This document shows, piece by piece, positions 1 through 7,612 of a DNA stretch of 64,000 nt (positions within the stretch are counted from its first letter, which is position 1; each line of letters opens with the position of its first letter). The notes beneath the pieces were generated by a model. It saw nothing but the letters and a program-made list of their open reading frames with translations, had not been told where the DNA came from and searched no databases. This DNA is from Lacticaseibacillus suibinensis (GTDB lineage: Bacteria > Bacillota > Bacilli > Lactobacillales > Lactobacillaceae): positions 108,054 through 172,053 of the forward strand of contig NZ_RHOK01000003.1 in assembly GCF_003946175.1 (NCBI RefSeq), in the 5' to 3' direction. Position numbers and translations under genes: made by a program.

Positions 1-65
1 CCGAAACTTTATCCATCACCGCTTTTGCTCAACTCGCCGATGCGCTCAAAGCCGCGGGGCTGTAA
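1..65 (+). CDS. rsmA: 16S rRNA dimethyladenosine transferase, C-terminal end (partial)
   Basis: Only the last 20 codons are in the window, read from base 3 and ending in TAA at 63-65; the encoded tail includes ETLSITAFAQLADALKAAGL. RsmA (KsgA) dimethylates two adjacent adenosines near the 3' end of 16S rRNA during small-subunit maturation. The call rests on the tail resembling lactobacillus RsmA C-termini and on rsmA normally preceding veg and ispE in this group. No catalytic motif is visible because the gene starts outside the window. Confidence 0.7.
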   Translation, partial: ETLSITAFAQLADALKAAGL

Positions 66-121
66 TGTTACGGCGAAAATAAAAAAATGGTGAGAATTGT
101 ACAAAAGTCAAAAGATGATGC

Positions 122-150
122 TTGTTTATGCGCTTTTGTAATGGTATAAT
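122..150 (+). promoter_or_regulatory. veg promoter
   Basis: TTGTTT (122-127), a 17-base spacer and TATAAT (145-150) preceded by TGG, which adds an extended -10. It lies about 50 bases before the veg start, so any start codon inside it, such as the TTG at 122, is excluded. Confidence 0.8.
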
Positions 151-199
151 TGCAAATTTCTTGCTTTCGTGCTATGATTGCAGACAAGGGGTGAAGTGC

Positions 200-451
200 A
201 TGCCAATTACTTTAGCAAGCATCAAGCAGCAACTCGACCGCAAGATCGGGGAAAATTTAACCGTTGTCGCACAAGCAGGCCGTAAAAAGGTCACTCGGCG
301 CAAAGGGACACTCAAAGAAACCTACCCAGCCGTTTTCGTGGTTGCCTTAGACCAAGACGAAAACGCCTTTGAGCGTGTATCCTATAGTTACGCTGACCTC
401 CTCACCAAATCGATTCAAATTACATTTGATGACGAAGAGCAAGCATCATAA
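200..451 (+). CDS. veg: Veg family protein (biofilm-associated regulator)
   Basis: 83-residue protein beginning MPITLASIKQQLDRKIGENL and carrying a basic RKKVTRRKG stretch, the hallmark of the small Veg family that in Bacillus affects biofilm formation. The start at 200 is chosen because AAGGGG lies just upstream at 186-190 and because upstream in-frame codons fall inside the promoter. The gene sits alone between rsmA and an acetyltransferase and ends at its own hairpin terminator. The family assignment is firm; the molecular role remains poorly defined. Confidence 0.9.
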   Translation: MPITLASIKQQLDRKIGENLTVVAQAGRKKVTRRKGTLKETYPAVFVVALDQDENAFERVSYSYADLLTKSIQITFDDEEQAS

Positions 452-462
452 CAAAACAAACC

Positions 463-490
463 AGCCACTCATTTGAGGGGCTTTTTTGTT
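463..490 (+). terminator. veg terminator
   Basis: AGCCACTC and GAGGGGCT pair around an ATTT loop with one mismatch, followed by a T-run at 483-487. It ends just before the Shine-Dalgarno of the next gene. Confidence 0.75.
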
Positions 491-506
491 TGGAAAAGAG
501 GAGCCT

Positions 507-998
507 ATGTTACGTTTCCATCCGGTCAAATCTGCGGCAGACGAAGCGGCGGTGCTGGCGATTTATCAAAGCAATCCTGACTATTTCACGTTGACCGAGC
601 AGTCTCAGCCAACGTTGGCCATGGTGCAAGAAGACGCCGCAGCGCGGCCAGCTGAGGTGAGCAAGTGGGATAAACATTATGGCCTGCTCAAAATCGATGA
701 TCGACCAGTTGGCGTTTTGGACCGACTCAATGGCTATCCCGAAGCCGATATTGTCTATATCGGCCTGCTAATGTTGGCCAAAAGCGAGCAAGGCCAAGGC
801 TTGGGCCAGCGCGTCATGCGAGGCTTAAGCAAGCAGTTTAAGCAACAAGGCTTTAAGCGCGTGCGGGTGGCCGTGGTCAGTGCCAACACCGGCGCCTTGA
901 CGTTTTGGGAACAGCTGGGCTTTAAGCCGCTGGGCGAAAGTCAGGCCCAAGTGGGGGCGGCGCCACAGGCAGTGGTGATTTTGGAGCAGGCATTATAG
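507..998 (+). CDS. GNAT family N-acetyltransferase
   Basis: 163 residues. The acetyl-CoA binding signature of GNAT enzymes is visible as EQGQGLGQRVM around the middle, followed by the typical C-terminal pattern of an Asn-containing strand and FWEQLGFKPLGE. The start at 507 follows AAAGAGGAG at 494-503; an upstream in-frame codon overlaps the veg terminator. The substrate cannot be deduced. It stands alone between veg and ispE, so the context gives no clue to its target. Confidence 0.8.
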   Translation: MLRFHPVKSAADEAAVLAIYQSNPDYFTLTEQSQPTLAMVQEDAAARPAEVSKWDKHYGLLKIDDRPVGVLDRLNGYPEADIVYIGLLMLAKSEQGQGLGQRVMRGLSKQFKQQGFKRVRVAVVSANTGALTFWEQLGFKPLGESQAQVGAAPQAVVILEQAL

Positions 999-1007
999 CG
1001 TCAGCCG

Positions 1008-1036
1008 TGTTCAAATGCGCTTGAAACCGGTATAAT
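1008..1036 (+). promoter_or_regulatory. ispE promoter
   Basis: TGTTCA (1008-1013), a 17-base spacer and a perfect TATAAT (1031-1036), 30 bases before the ispE start codon. Confidence 0.6.
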
Positions 1037-1066
1037 CAGCTTAACAACTACAAACGGTGATAGCCT

Positions 1067-1915
1067 ATGGAAATCGTCCAGAAGGCCCCAGCCAAGATCA
1101 ATCTCAGTCTAGATGCGCTTTACCAACACCGTGATGGGGCCCACGAGTGGGAAATGGTGATGACCTCGGTCGATCTGGCAGACTATGTGCATATTAGCCC
1201 AAGCAGCCGCCTGTCGGTATCCACTGATAGTGGCTTTTTACCTGAAGACCCGCGCAATCTGGCGTATCAAGCCGCCTTAGTGTTGCAGAGGGCCGCTGGC
1301 GTGCACCAAGGCGCCAAAATTCGCTTGGAAAAACATATCCCGGTGGCGGCCGGCTTAGGCGGCGGCTCCTCGGATGCCGCTGCGGTGCTACGCGGGCTCA
1401 ATCAGCTTTGGGGTCTGAATTGGCCACTTGAGCGCTTGGCCAAAATTGGCTTGGCAGTGGACTCCGATGTGCCTTATTGCGTGTATTCCCGCACGGCCTT
1501 GGTCACCGGCAAAGGTGAGATTGTCACGCCGCTGGACCGACGCCCAGATTGCTGGGTGGTGCTGGCTAAGCCGCGGGTGTCGGTGTCGACGCAAAGCATT
1601 TTACGGGCCATCGACTATGAGCAAACCGTGCCGCATCCAGACACCCCAAAAGTGGTGGCTGGCATCAAGCAAGGCGATCTACCGCTGATGATCAGTGGCA
1701 TGGCCAACAGCCTGCAGCCGGTGACGGCCGCTAAGCATCCGGAAATCTTAGCCTTGCAGCAGCGCTTGGTGCGCTTTGGCGCGGATCACGCCCAAATGTC
1801 CGGCAGCGGCCCGACCGTGTTCGGCGTGTGCCGCAAACGCAGCCGCGCCCATCGGGTGTACAACAGCATGAAAGGCTTTTGCCGCGAGGTTTATCTCGTG
1901 CGGCCACTTCAATAA
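1067..1915 (+). CDS. ispE: 4-diphosphocytidyl-2-C-methyl-D-erythritol kinase family protein (GHMP kinase)
   Basis: 282 residues, full length for IspE. The GHMP-kinase ATP loop PVAAGLGGGSSDAAA is at about residues 92-106, with the N-terminal KAPAKINLSL and the C-terminal MSGSGPTVFG motif of the family. In the MEP isoprenoid pathway IspE phosphorylates CDP-methylerythritol. Lactobacilli of this group are known to make isoprenoids through mevalonate, yet commonly keep an ispE beside purR, so the substrate here is uncertain. The gene has its own promoter and a strong terminator. Confidence 0.88.
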   Translation: MEIVQKAPAKINLSLDALYQHRDGAHEWEMVMTSVDLADYVHISPSSRLSVSTDSGFLPEDPRNLAYQAALVLQRAAGVHQGAKIRLEKHIPVAAGLGGGSSDAAAVLRGLNQLWGLNWPLERLAKIGLAVDSDVPYCVYSRTALVTGKGEIVTPLDRRPDCWVVLAKPRVSVSTQSILRAIDYEQTVPHPDTPKVVAGIKQGDLPLMISGMANSLQPVTAAKHPEILALQQRLVRFGADHAQMSGSGPTVFGVCRKRSRAHRVYNSMKGFCREVYLVRPLQ

Positions 1916-1922
1916 CGGATTC

Positions 1923-1948
1923 AGCTGACGCCAAGGTCAGCTTTTTTT
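1923..1948 (+). terminator. ispE terminator
   Basis: Perfect 7-bp stem AGCTGAC/GTCAGCT with a GCCAAG loop followed by seven T. Confidence 0.9.
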
Positions 1949-2090
1949 GTTGGTCAGCCTTATTCGTAATGACTCCTAAAACGCCGGTGCGACGGGGTTT
2001 GCGTTGACTTTGCTGGGGCGATGCGCCACAATGAAGGCGTCCGCGCAGTGTGATTTTTTGGCTGATTGCGGCTAGACAGGAGGGATTAGG

Positions 2091-2969
2091 ATGCAACAAC
2101 CGAAACCGAATCAAGCGTTTCGCTGGGGAATACTCCTCAATTCAATTTATATTATCGCGGAGGCCACTTTTGGCCTGCTGATTGGCTCCATTGCCTTGCT
2201 GGCTGATGCGGCGCACAACTTAAGCGACGTGCTGGGGCTGGGCATTGCCTGGTTTGCCGATTGGCTCTCCTGCAAGCGGCCGACAGCAAATCGTACTTAT
2301 GGCTACAAAGGCTCATCGATTTTGGCGGCGCTGATCAATGCGGTGTTTCTGCTGGTGGCCATGGGGGCCATCATTGTGGAAGCGGCGGGCCGGTTTGCGC
2401 ATCCGGAACCGATTCAAGGTGGCACTGTGATGCTGGTAGCGGGCATTGGGATTGTGATCAATGGCGCCACGGCGCTGTTGTTTCATCAAGGCCAGGCCCA
2501 TGACCTCAATATTCGCGGGGCTTTCATGCACATGGCCGCTGACGCCGGGGTGTCGCTGGGCGTCGTCCTCGCCGGCGGGCTGTATTTGCTAACTGGCTGG
2601 GAGTGGCTTGACCCCTTCGTGTCCATTCTGGTGGCGATTGTGGTACTGATTGGCACCTGGGGCCTGCTCAAAGACGCGGTGAACCTCGCCATGGCGGCGG
2701 TACCGAAAGCGATTGACACCACCAAGGTGCAAGCGATGATCAACGCTTACCCGACAGTGGCCAGCTGTCACGACCTGCATATTTGGGCGTTGAGCACCAC
2801 CGATGTTGCCTTGACGGTGCACATCACCCGCAAAACGGATGCCAATAATGACCAGTTTCTGACGGATCTAAGTCACAAATTGCGGCACACCTTTGACATC
2901 GCGCATGTCACCATCCAAGTCGAGTACGGCGATTATCAGCCGCTGCAAGATGGCGACAATGCATATTAA
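2091..2969 (+). CDS. Cation diffusion facilitator (CzcD/ZitB-type Zn2+ efflux)
   Basis: 292 residues with about six membrane helices followed by a cytoplasmic domain of about 90 residues. The two metal-site motifs of the family are present: H42-x3-D46 in TM2 (ADAAHNLSD) and H147-x3-D151 in TM5 (HMAADAG). CDF proteins exchange cytoplasmic Zn2+, or Co2+/Cd2+, for protons. The start at 2091 follows AGGAGG. It is monocistronic; a repeat element begins directly after its stop codon. Confidence 0.9.
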   Translation: MQQPKPNQAFRWGILLNSIYIIAEATFGLLIGSIALLADAAHNLSDVLGLGIAWFADWLSCKRPTANRTYGYKGSSILAALINAVFLLVAMGAIIVEAAGRFAHPEPIQGGTVMLVAGIGIVINGATALLFHQGQAHDLNIRGAFMHMAADAGVSLGVVLAGGLYLLTGWEWLDPFVSILVAIVVLIGTWGLLKDAVNLAMAAVPKAIDTTKVQAMINAYPTVASCHDLHIWALSTTDVALTVHITRKTDANNDQFLTDLSHKLRHTFDIAHVTIQVEYGDYQPLQDGDNAY

Positions 2970-2970
2970 G

Positions 2971-3156
2971 GGCTGTGACAAAAGGCGGTTTTGGAGCCGA
3001 CAGGTAGCCTTTCTAACGCATGTCAGCCTGTACGCGCTTTGCGCTACGGGCTGTTCAAGCCAGCCACCAAGTCCGAATTTTGGACTCGGTGGCTGGCGTA
3101 GCTACATGCTCGGCTCCGGCCTTTTGGCGCGTAACTCTGCTGAAATAGTCGAAATG
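2971..3156. repeat. Diverged copy of intergenic palindromic repeat family I
   Basis: The left end (GGCTGTGACAAAAGGCGG) and the right end (GGCTCC...TCTGCTGAAATAGTCG) match the ends of the copies at 10673-10811 and 54751-54889, but the core is different and longer. The core contains a perfect 10-bp stem GCCAGCCACC/GGTGGCTGGC (3059-3096) extended by AGTCC/GGACT. It lies between the converging CDF and fetB genes. No coding potential is seen. Confidence 0.7.
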
Positions 3157-3179
3157 AATCTAGCGGCAGTTTGGCGCAT

Positions 3180-3226
3180 AAAAAACAGCCGGTCTTCACC
3201 CGCGTCACGCGAGTGGAGGCCGGCTG
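3180..3226 (-). terminator. fetAB terminator
   Basis: CAGCCGG (3186-3192) pairs with CCGGCTG (3220-3226) around an inner stem. Read on the minus strand the hairpin is followed by six T. Confidence 0.85.
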
Positions 3227-3234
3227 CTTTTGGC

Positions 3235-3993
3235 TTAGCGCAGCTGTAGATCCTCATTGTAGAACTGCGGGTAAGCGCGATAGCAGGCAATGACACTGCT
3301 GATGGAAGTGGCCGCCAGCAGCATGAACGTGACCATAATCTGATACATAATCGCCTTGGTGGGGTCAATGCCGGCAAAAATCAAGCCGGACATCATCCCC
3401 GGCAGGCTCACCAAGCCAACGGTTTTGGCCGAGTCAATCGTCGGCGCCATGCCGGTTTTGATGGCGACCCGCACAATGGGCATCGTCGCTTGCTTCAGGT
3501 CGGCACCTAACGCCAGCCGCTCCAGCAATCCTTGGCGCTGATCATGAAAGCTGGCATTCAAGCTCCGGTAGCACAACCCAATGGCGACCATGGCGTTGGA
3601 GGCAATCATGCCAGAAATCGGCACGATTTGACTGGGGGTGAACTTGACCGCATGCGCCACCACCAGCAGGACAATGGTGGTCAAGGTCGCTACTGAAATT
3701 GCCAGCAAGCTAATGACGAAGGCGTGCGGAATGCCGGCGGCGCGCTTGCGGGCGTTTAACGCGGCGTTAAAGATGATGATGGCCACCATCAGCAGCGTCA
3801 ACCAAACGCGGTCGACGCGGATGATGTAGGTCAAAACGTAACCGACCACGGTAAGCTGAATCACGGCCCGCACCACGCCGATCAGCATGTCTTTTTCAAG
3901 GCCAATGTGTTCCTTGAAGTTCACCGCCAGGGCGATCAGCACCAAAATTACCGCGAAGGCCAGCGCGGTGGGACTTACAATTAAATTGTTCAT
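3235..3993 (-). CDS. fetB: Iron export ABC transporter permease FetB (UPF0014)
   Basis: 252 residues, almost entirely hydrophobic, with about six or seven membrane helices. It has the family landmarks RAVIQLTVVGYVL near residue 45 and a conserved GLVSLPGMMSGLIFAG segment near residue 195. FetB pairs with FetA to export iron and give oxidative-stress resistance in E. coli; the role here is by homology. Its start overlaps the fetA stop by four bases, indicating translational coupling. Confidence 0.88.
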   Translation of the reverse strand: MNNLIVSPTALAFAVILVLIALAVNFKEHIGLEKDMLIGVVRAVIQLTVVGYVLTYIIRVDRVWLTLLMVAIIIFNAALNARKRAAGIPHAFVISLLAISVATLTTIVLLVVAHAVKFTPSQIVPISGMIASNAMVAIGLCYRSLNASFHDQRQGLLERLALGADLKQATMPIVRVAIKTGMAPTIDSAKTVGLVSLPGMMSGLIFAGIDPTKAIMYQIMVTFMLLAATSISSVIACYRAYPQFYNEDLQLR

Positions 3994-4631
3994 TGGGCGG
4001 CCTCCAATCTGCCGGCGGTAATGGTGAGCAAACGATGGGCAACGTTGATTTCCGTTTCGTCATGCGTCACGGCCAGCACCGTCAGGCCTTTTTGGTTCAG
4101 GCCTTCGATCAGCTCATGGACGATGGTTTTGGTGGCTGCGTCCAAGCCAGTGGTCACCTCATCGAGCAAAATGACATCCGGTTCAAACAGCAAGTTGCGG
4201 ATTAGGGCCACGCGCTGTTTTTCCCCACCTGATAGCTCCGTGATCGGTTTGGTCAGCATGCTGGTGGGCAAATCGACTTGTGCGAGTGCGGCTTGGGCCT
4301 TGGCCGCATCAAACGGCTGGTTGCGCAGCTCAAATGGAAAGGCCAAGTTATCCTGCACCGTGTCGCCAAAGAGGCTGGGCTGCTGGAAACAATACGACAC
4401 CGCTTGCCGGTACGTTGTTTTAGGGTACGCACTTTGCGGCTGGTCGCGGTAGGTGATCTGACCGCTGGTGGGCGTCAAGAGCGTTGCTAGCAGGCGGAGC
4501 AGCGTACTTTTCCCGGAGCCTGAAGGGCCCGAAATGGTGACATATTCGCCGGCATCAACGGTGAAGCTAATGTCGGTCAGAATCTCACGGTCAGGGGTAC
4601 GATACCCCACGTGATCCAGTGAAAATAACAT
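3990..4631 (-). CDS. fetA: Iron export ABC transporter ATP-binding protein FetA
   Basis: 213 residues with Walker A GPSGSGKST, Q-loop CFQQP, signature LSGGEKQR, Walker B VILLDEV and an H-loop His (THDE). The short length and TYRQAVSYCFQQPSLFGDTV segment fit FetA (YbbL). The start at 4631 is preferred over an ATG at 4640 because the latter lies inside the Shine-Dalgarno AAAGGATG, leaving it no ribosome site of its own. First gene of the fetAB operon. Confidence 0.88.
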   Translation of the reverse strand: MLFSLDHVGYRTPDREILTDISFTVDAGEYVTISGPSGSGKSTLLRLLATLLTPTSGQITYRDQPQSAYPKTTYRQAVSYCFQQPSLFGDTVQDNLAFPFELRNQPFDAAKAQAALAQVDLPTSMLTKPITELSGGEKQRVALIRNLLFEPDVILLDEVTTGLDAATKTIVHELIEGLNQKGLTVLAVTHDETEINVAHRLLTITAGRLEAAQ

Positions 4632-4700
4632 CGAGGTCATCCTTTCAACTTGTTTATAATCATTCTAATATAAAAGCCAAGCGAATGCACCTGTTCCAAC

Positions 4701-5228
4701 CTAAAACTCGAGGTAATAGTTGATATCCGTTTCCCCACGGGCACTGGTAAAGTGATAATCTGCGGTATTCAGGCCACCGATATGGAAGCCGTACTTCAGA
4801 TAGAAGCGATTAGCGGCCAGATTGGACCCTTGAGCAATCGTGCACAGGCCTTGGTTGCCATGCGCTTTGGCGAGTGGAATCGCCGCGTCAAGCAGCTGGT
4901 GGCCGATTCCTTGGCCGCGGCAGGCCTGATTGACCTTTAAATCAGCCAAATAAAGGTAATGATTCCACCGAAACTCGTATTCAAAAGTCGCCAGGCCGAT
5001 GCACGTCGCCTCGTCAAAGGCGCCTAAGGCAAACCCAGCGGCATCGATGTCTGCTAGTTGGTAATGTTCATCGGGGAAGGTCTGGGTGAAAGGCGTCGGC
5101 AAAAGCCGTTCGTGATGATGCCAGCCTTGGTCATCGCGAGTCACCATGAATTCCCCAAACCGACTGAAAGGTTCATTTGGTAGCTGGAGGGCAGCTTGGT
5201 TCGCTGCGGTGATGCGTTCAATTTTCAT
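4701..5228 (-). CDS. GNAT acetyltransferase, streptothricin acetyltransferase (SatA)-like
   Basis: 175 residues. The acetyl-CoA motif is ACRGQGIGHQLLDAA at about residues 107-121. The arrangement NEPF near the N-terminus, then WNHYLYLADL, CRGQGIG, ANRFYLKYGFHIGG and a C-terminal YYLEF parallels Bacillus SatA, which acetylates streptothricin. Substrate specificity is inferred from this pattern alone. The start at 5228 has AAGGAG six to seven bases upstream; an upstream extension lacks a ribosome site. Divergent from purR. Confidence 0.75.
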   Translation of the reverse strand: MKIERITAANQAALQLPNEPFSRFGEFMVTRDDQGWHHHERLLPTPFTQTFPDEHYQLADIDAAGFALGAFDEATCIGLATFEYEFRWNHYLYLADLKVNQACRGQGIGHQLLDAAIPLAKAHGNQGLCTIAQGSNLAANRFYLKYGFHIGGLNTADYHFTSARGETDINYYLEF

Positions 5229-5310
5229 TAGTGACACTCCTTCATGAGGTAACATCTCGCCTGAGTATACGCCAGCCCGCCAGTAGGGACAACGCACTTC
5301 GGCCAAGGAA

Positions 5311-5372
5311 TGCGAACAATAATGGAAATTATCGGAAATTGACTGGGATTTTGTTTGCCAATCCCGTATAAT
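5311..5372 (+). promoter_or_regulatory. purR promoter region with PurBox-like half-sites
   Basis: TATAAT at 5367-5372. TGCGAACAAT (5311-5320) and ATCGGAAAT (5331-5339) resemble two inverted PurBox sites, each 11 of 13 against AWWWCCGAACWWT. A 6-bp inverted repeat GGGATT/AATCCC (5345-5365) fills the spacer. TTGACT at 5339 is 22 bases from the -10, too far for a standard promoter, so the -35 is unclear. Confidence 0.45.
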
Positions 5373-5436
5373 TGTGAGGATTAATGTCAAACGAGGCAGG
5401 ATAATCCAAATATTCGGAGTTAAGGAGTAATACAAT

Positions 5437-6285
5437 ATGAAAGTTCGGCGTAGCGACCGGCTCATCGACATGACCCGGTACTTATTAGAACGGCCCCACA
5501 CCTTGGTGCCATTGACTTATTTCTCGAAGCGGTATGATTCGGCCAAGTCTTCGATTTCCGAAGACCTTGCCATCATACGTCGGGTGTTCGCCCAGCGGCA
5601 AACCGGCATTCTGGAAACCGTCCCTGGTGCCGCCGGTGGGGTGCGCTTTGTGCCAGTGATGGGGCTGGCAGAAGCAGAACAATTCGTCACCGAAATGGCG
5701 CACCGCTTGTCGGAAACCGACCGCCTGCTGCCAGGCGGGTACGTCTACTTATCTGATTTGTTGGGTAGCCCTGATGTGCTCCGCCAAATCGGCCGTGCGA
5801 TTGCCACCCAATACTTAGATGCCAAAGTGGATGCTGTGATGACCGTGGCCACCAAGGGTATTCCGATTGCCCAAAGTGTCAGCCAATACCTCGATGTCCC
5901 CTTTGTCATCGTCCGCCGCGACTCCAAAATCACGGAAGGCTCGACCGTGTCGGTGAACTATGTGTCCGCTTCTTCGGCGCGCATCGAAAAGATGGAGCTG
6001 AGCAAGCGCAGTTTGCCAGCGGGCAGTCGGGTGCTGATTGTGGATGACTTCATGAAAGGCGGCGGTACCGTCAACGGGATGCGCAGCTTAATCACCGAAT
6101 TCGATGCTGAATTGGTGGGCATCTCGGTGTTTGCAGAAGGCAATTTCTCCGGCGACCGGATGGTGTCGGAATACACCAGTCTGATTCGCGTGGATGAAGT
6201 CGATACGAAAGCCAACACGCTGCATGCTGTACCAGGGAACTATTTGGATCAGAACATGAGCCGGCTGAAAGGGTTGGCGGAATGA
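5437..6285 (+). CDS. purR: Pur operon repressor PurR
   Basis: 282 residues, the normal length. An N-terminal winged-helix domain (residues 1-74, beginning MKVRRSDRLIDMTRYLLERP) precedes a phosphoribosyltransferase-like domain whose PRPP loop VLIVDDFMKGGGT is at 199-211. In Firmicutes PurR binds PurBoxes and responds to PRPP (and ppGpp) to control purine synthesis genes. AAGGAG lies upstream. The stop overlaps the next gene by ATGA, so the two are co-translated. PurBox-like sites upstream suggest autoregulation. Confidence 0.95.
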   Translation: MKVRRSDRLIDMTRYLLERPHTLVPLTYFSKRYDSAKSSISEDLAIIRRVFAQRQTGILETVPGAAGGVRFVPVMGLAEAEQFVTEMAHRLSETDRLLPGGYVYLSDLLGSPDVLRQIGRAIATQYLDAKVDAVMTVATKGIPIAQSVSQYLDVPFVIVRRDSKITEGSTVSVNYVSASSARIEKMELSKRSLPAGSRVLIVDDFMKGGGTVNGMRSLITEFDAELVGISVFAEGNFSGDRMVSEYTSLIRVDEVDTKANTLHAVPGNYLDQNMSRLKGLAE

Positions 6286-7436
6286 GTGCGTATCTAATTC
6301 CGATTAAAACCGCGGCGCTGGTGTTTCCATTTTTGGCCTTGCTGCTGGCACTGCCGTTCATGATTGCGCAGTACCGCCGCTATGGGAGCTTTATCTTTTG
6401 GCGGGCCGTGGTGCTTTATACCTTCGTCTTTTACCTGATCACGGCGTATTTTCTTATCACCTTGCCGCTGCCCAGCATTGCCAGTGTCGCAAAATTGACC
6501 ACGCCGCGCTATAACCTCGTACCATTCATGGCGCTACGCACGTTCCTGAATACCACGGTGTTTTCTCCGCTGCATCCAGGGACTTGGTTGGCGGCGTTGA
6601 AGCAACCGGGGTTCATCCAGCCGGCGTTCAACTTGCTGCTGACCGTGCCATTTGGGGTCTATCTGCGTTATTACTTCAAGCGCAGCGTGCCGCAAGTGCT
6701 GGTGATGACGTTTGGCCTCAGTCTATTCTTTGAACTGACCCAGCTATCTGGCTTGTACGGCATCTATCCGCGGCCATACCGGCTGTTTGATGTTGATGAC
6801 TTGATAATTAACACCACCGGCGGGGTGCTGGGCGGCTTAATTGCCCCAGCCTTGATGCGGGCCTTTCCAAGCCGCGATGAAATGGATGCCAAAAGCCGCG
6901 CCCGCGGCGGTCAGGTGACTTGGCTGCGGCGCTTTGTGGCCTTTCTCGTCGACAACCTGCTGGGCGTGTGGTTGATTGGCGTGGTGCTGGAGTTGATTGC
7001 CACGCTGCTCGGCGTGCGGTCGGCGCTGGGGGATGTCATTGTGACGCGGGTTCTGGCACCGGTTTTCATCTTCGTGGTCTACCCGTTGGTGCGACATGGC
7101 GCGACGCCAGGCAAAGCGCTGGTGCGCATTCGCATTGTCCAAGAAGATGGCTCACCAGTCGGTTTTGGCCGGTTGCTGTGGCGAGAATTTCTCTTATACG
7201 GGGTGGCGCAATACAGTGTGTTCGGCTTCATGCAGATTTTTAACGAAATCTTTGTGAAGTTCCACCGCACGGAAGTCAACTTCGCGCTGCTCGGTCTGTT
7301 TGGCCTCGTGGCCGCCTTCATCGTGCTCAATTTCTTGTGGGAGATGGTGACGCGCGATAATCATTATTTCTATGATGTCTGGGCGAAAACCAAGCAGGTC
7401 AGCACCATTCAAACGGACCCGCAAACTAAGGCGTAG
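6282..7436 (+). CDS. VanZ-RDD fusion membrane protein
   Basis: 384 residues. The N-terminal half (about 1-195) has four or five membrane helices and VanZ-like features (YNLVPF, an N-terminal region of LTLPLP type, and FELTQL, FDVDDLIINTTGG). The C-terminal part (about 210-370) is an RDD domain: RRFVAFLVDNLLG and HGATPGKALVRIRIV with further helices. VanZ proteins can lower teicoplanin sensitivity; RDD domains are poorly understood membrane modules. It overlaps purR by four bases, so it is expressed with it, though no functional link to purines is evident. Confidence 0.8.
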   Translation: MSAYLIPIKTAALVFPFLALLLALPFMIAQYRRYGSFIFWRAVVLYTFVFYLITAYFLITLPLPSIASVAKLTTPRYNLVPFMALRTFLNTTVFSPLHPGTWLAALKQPGFIQPAFNLLLTVPFGVYLRYYFKRSVPQVLVMTFGLSLFFELTQLSGLYGIYPRPYRLFDVDDLIINTTGGVLGGLIAPALMRAFPSRDEMDAKSRARGGQVTWLRRFVAFLVDNLLGVWLIGVVLELIATLLGVRSALGDVIVTRVLAPVFIFVVYPLVRHGATPGKALVRIRIVQEDGSPVGFGRLLWREFLLYGVAQYSVFGFMQIFNEIFVKFHRTEVNFALLGLFGLVAAFIVLNFLWEMVTRDNHYFYDVWAKTKQVSTIQTDPQTKA

Positions 7437-7443
7437 CACTGTC

Positions 7444-7472
7444 AGCCACTCGGTAATCCGGGTGGCTTTTTG
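7444..7472 (+). terminator. purR operon terminator
   Basis: AGCCACTCGG pairs with CCGGGTGGCT (one T-G wobble) around TAAT, followed by a T-run. Confidence 0.85.
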
Positions 7473-7549
7473 TTTACCTGATCAAATTGGTTTAGCCAAA
7501 TGAAAACTGCTGAAAGCCCGCCACCAAGCGGTCTATCCCACTTCGTCAG

Positions 7550-7578
7550 TTGCTCAAAAGGCGGCAGTGGGCTATGAT
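7550..7578 (+). promoter_or_regulatory. glmU promoter
   Basis: TTGCTC (7550-7555), a 17-base spacer and TATGAT (7573-7578). Confidence 0.7.
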
Positions 7579-7612
7579 AAACGAGAATGTTAGTAGGATA
7601 GGAGCGAACATT

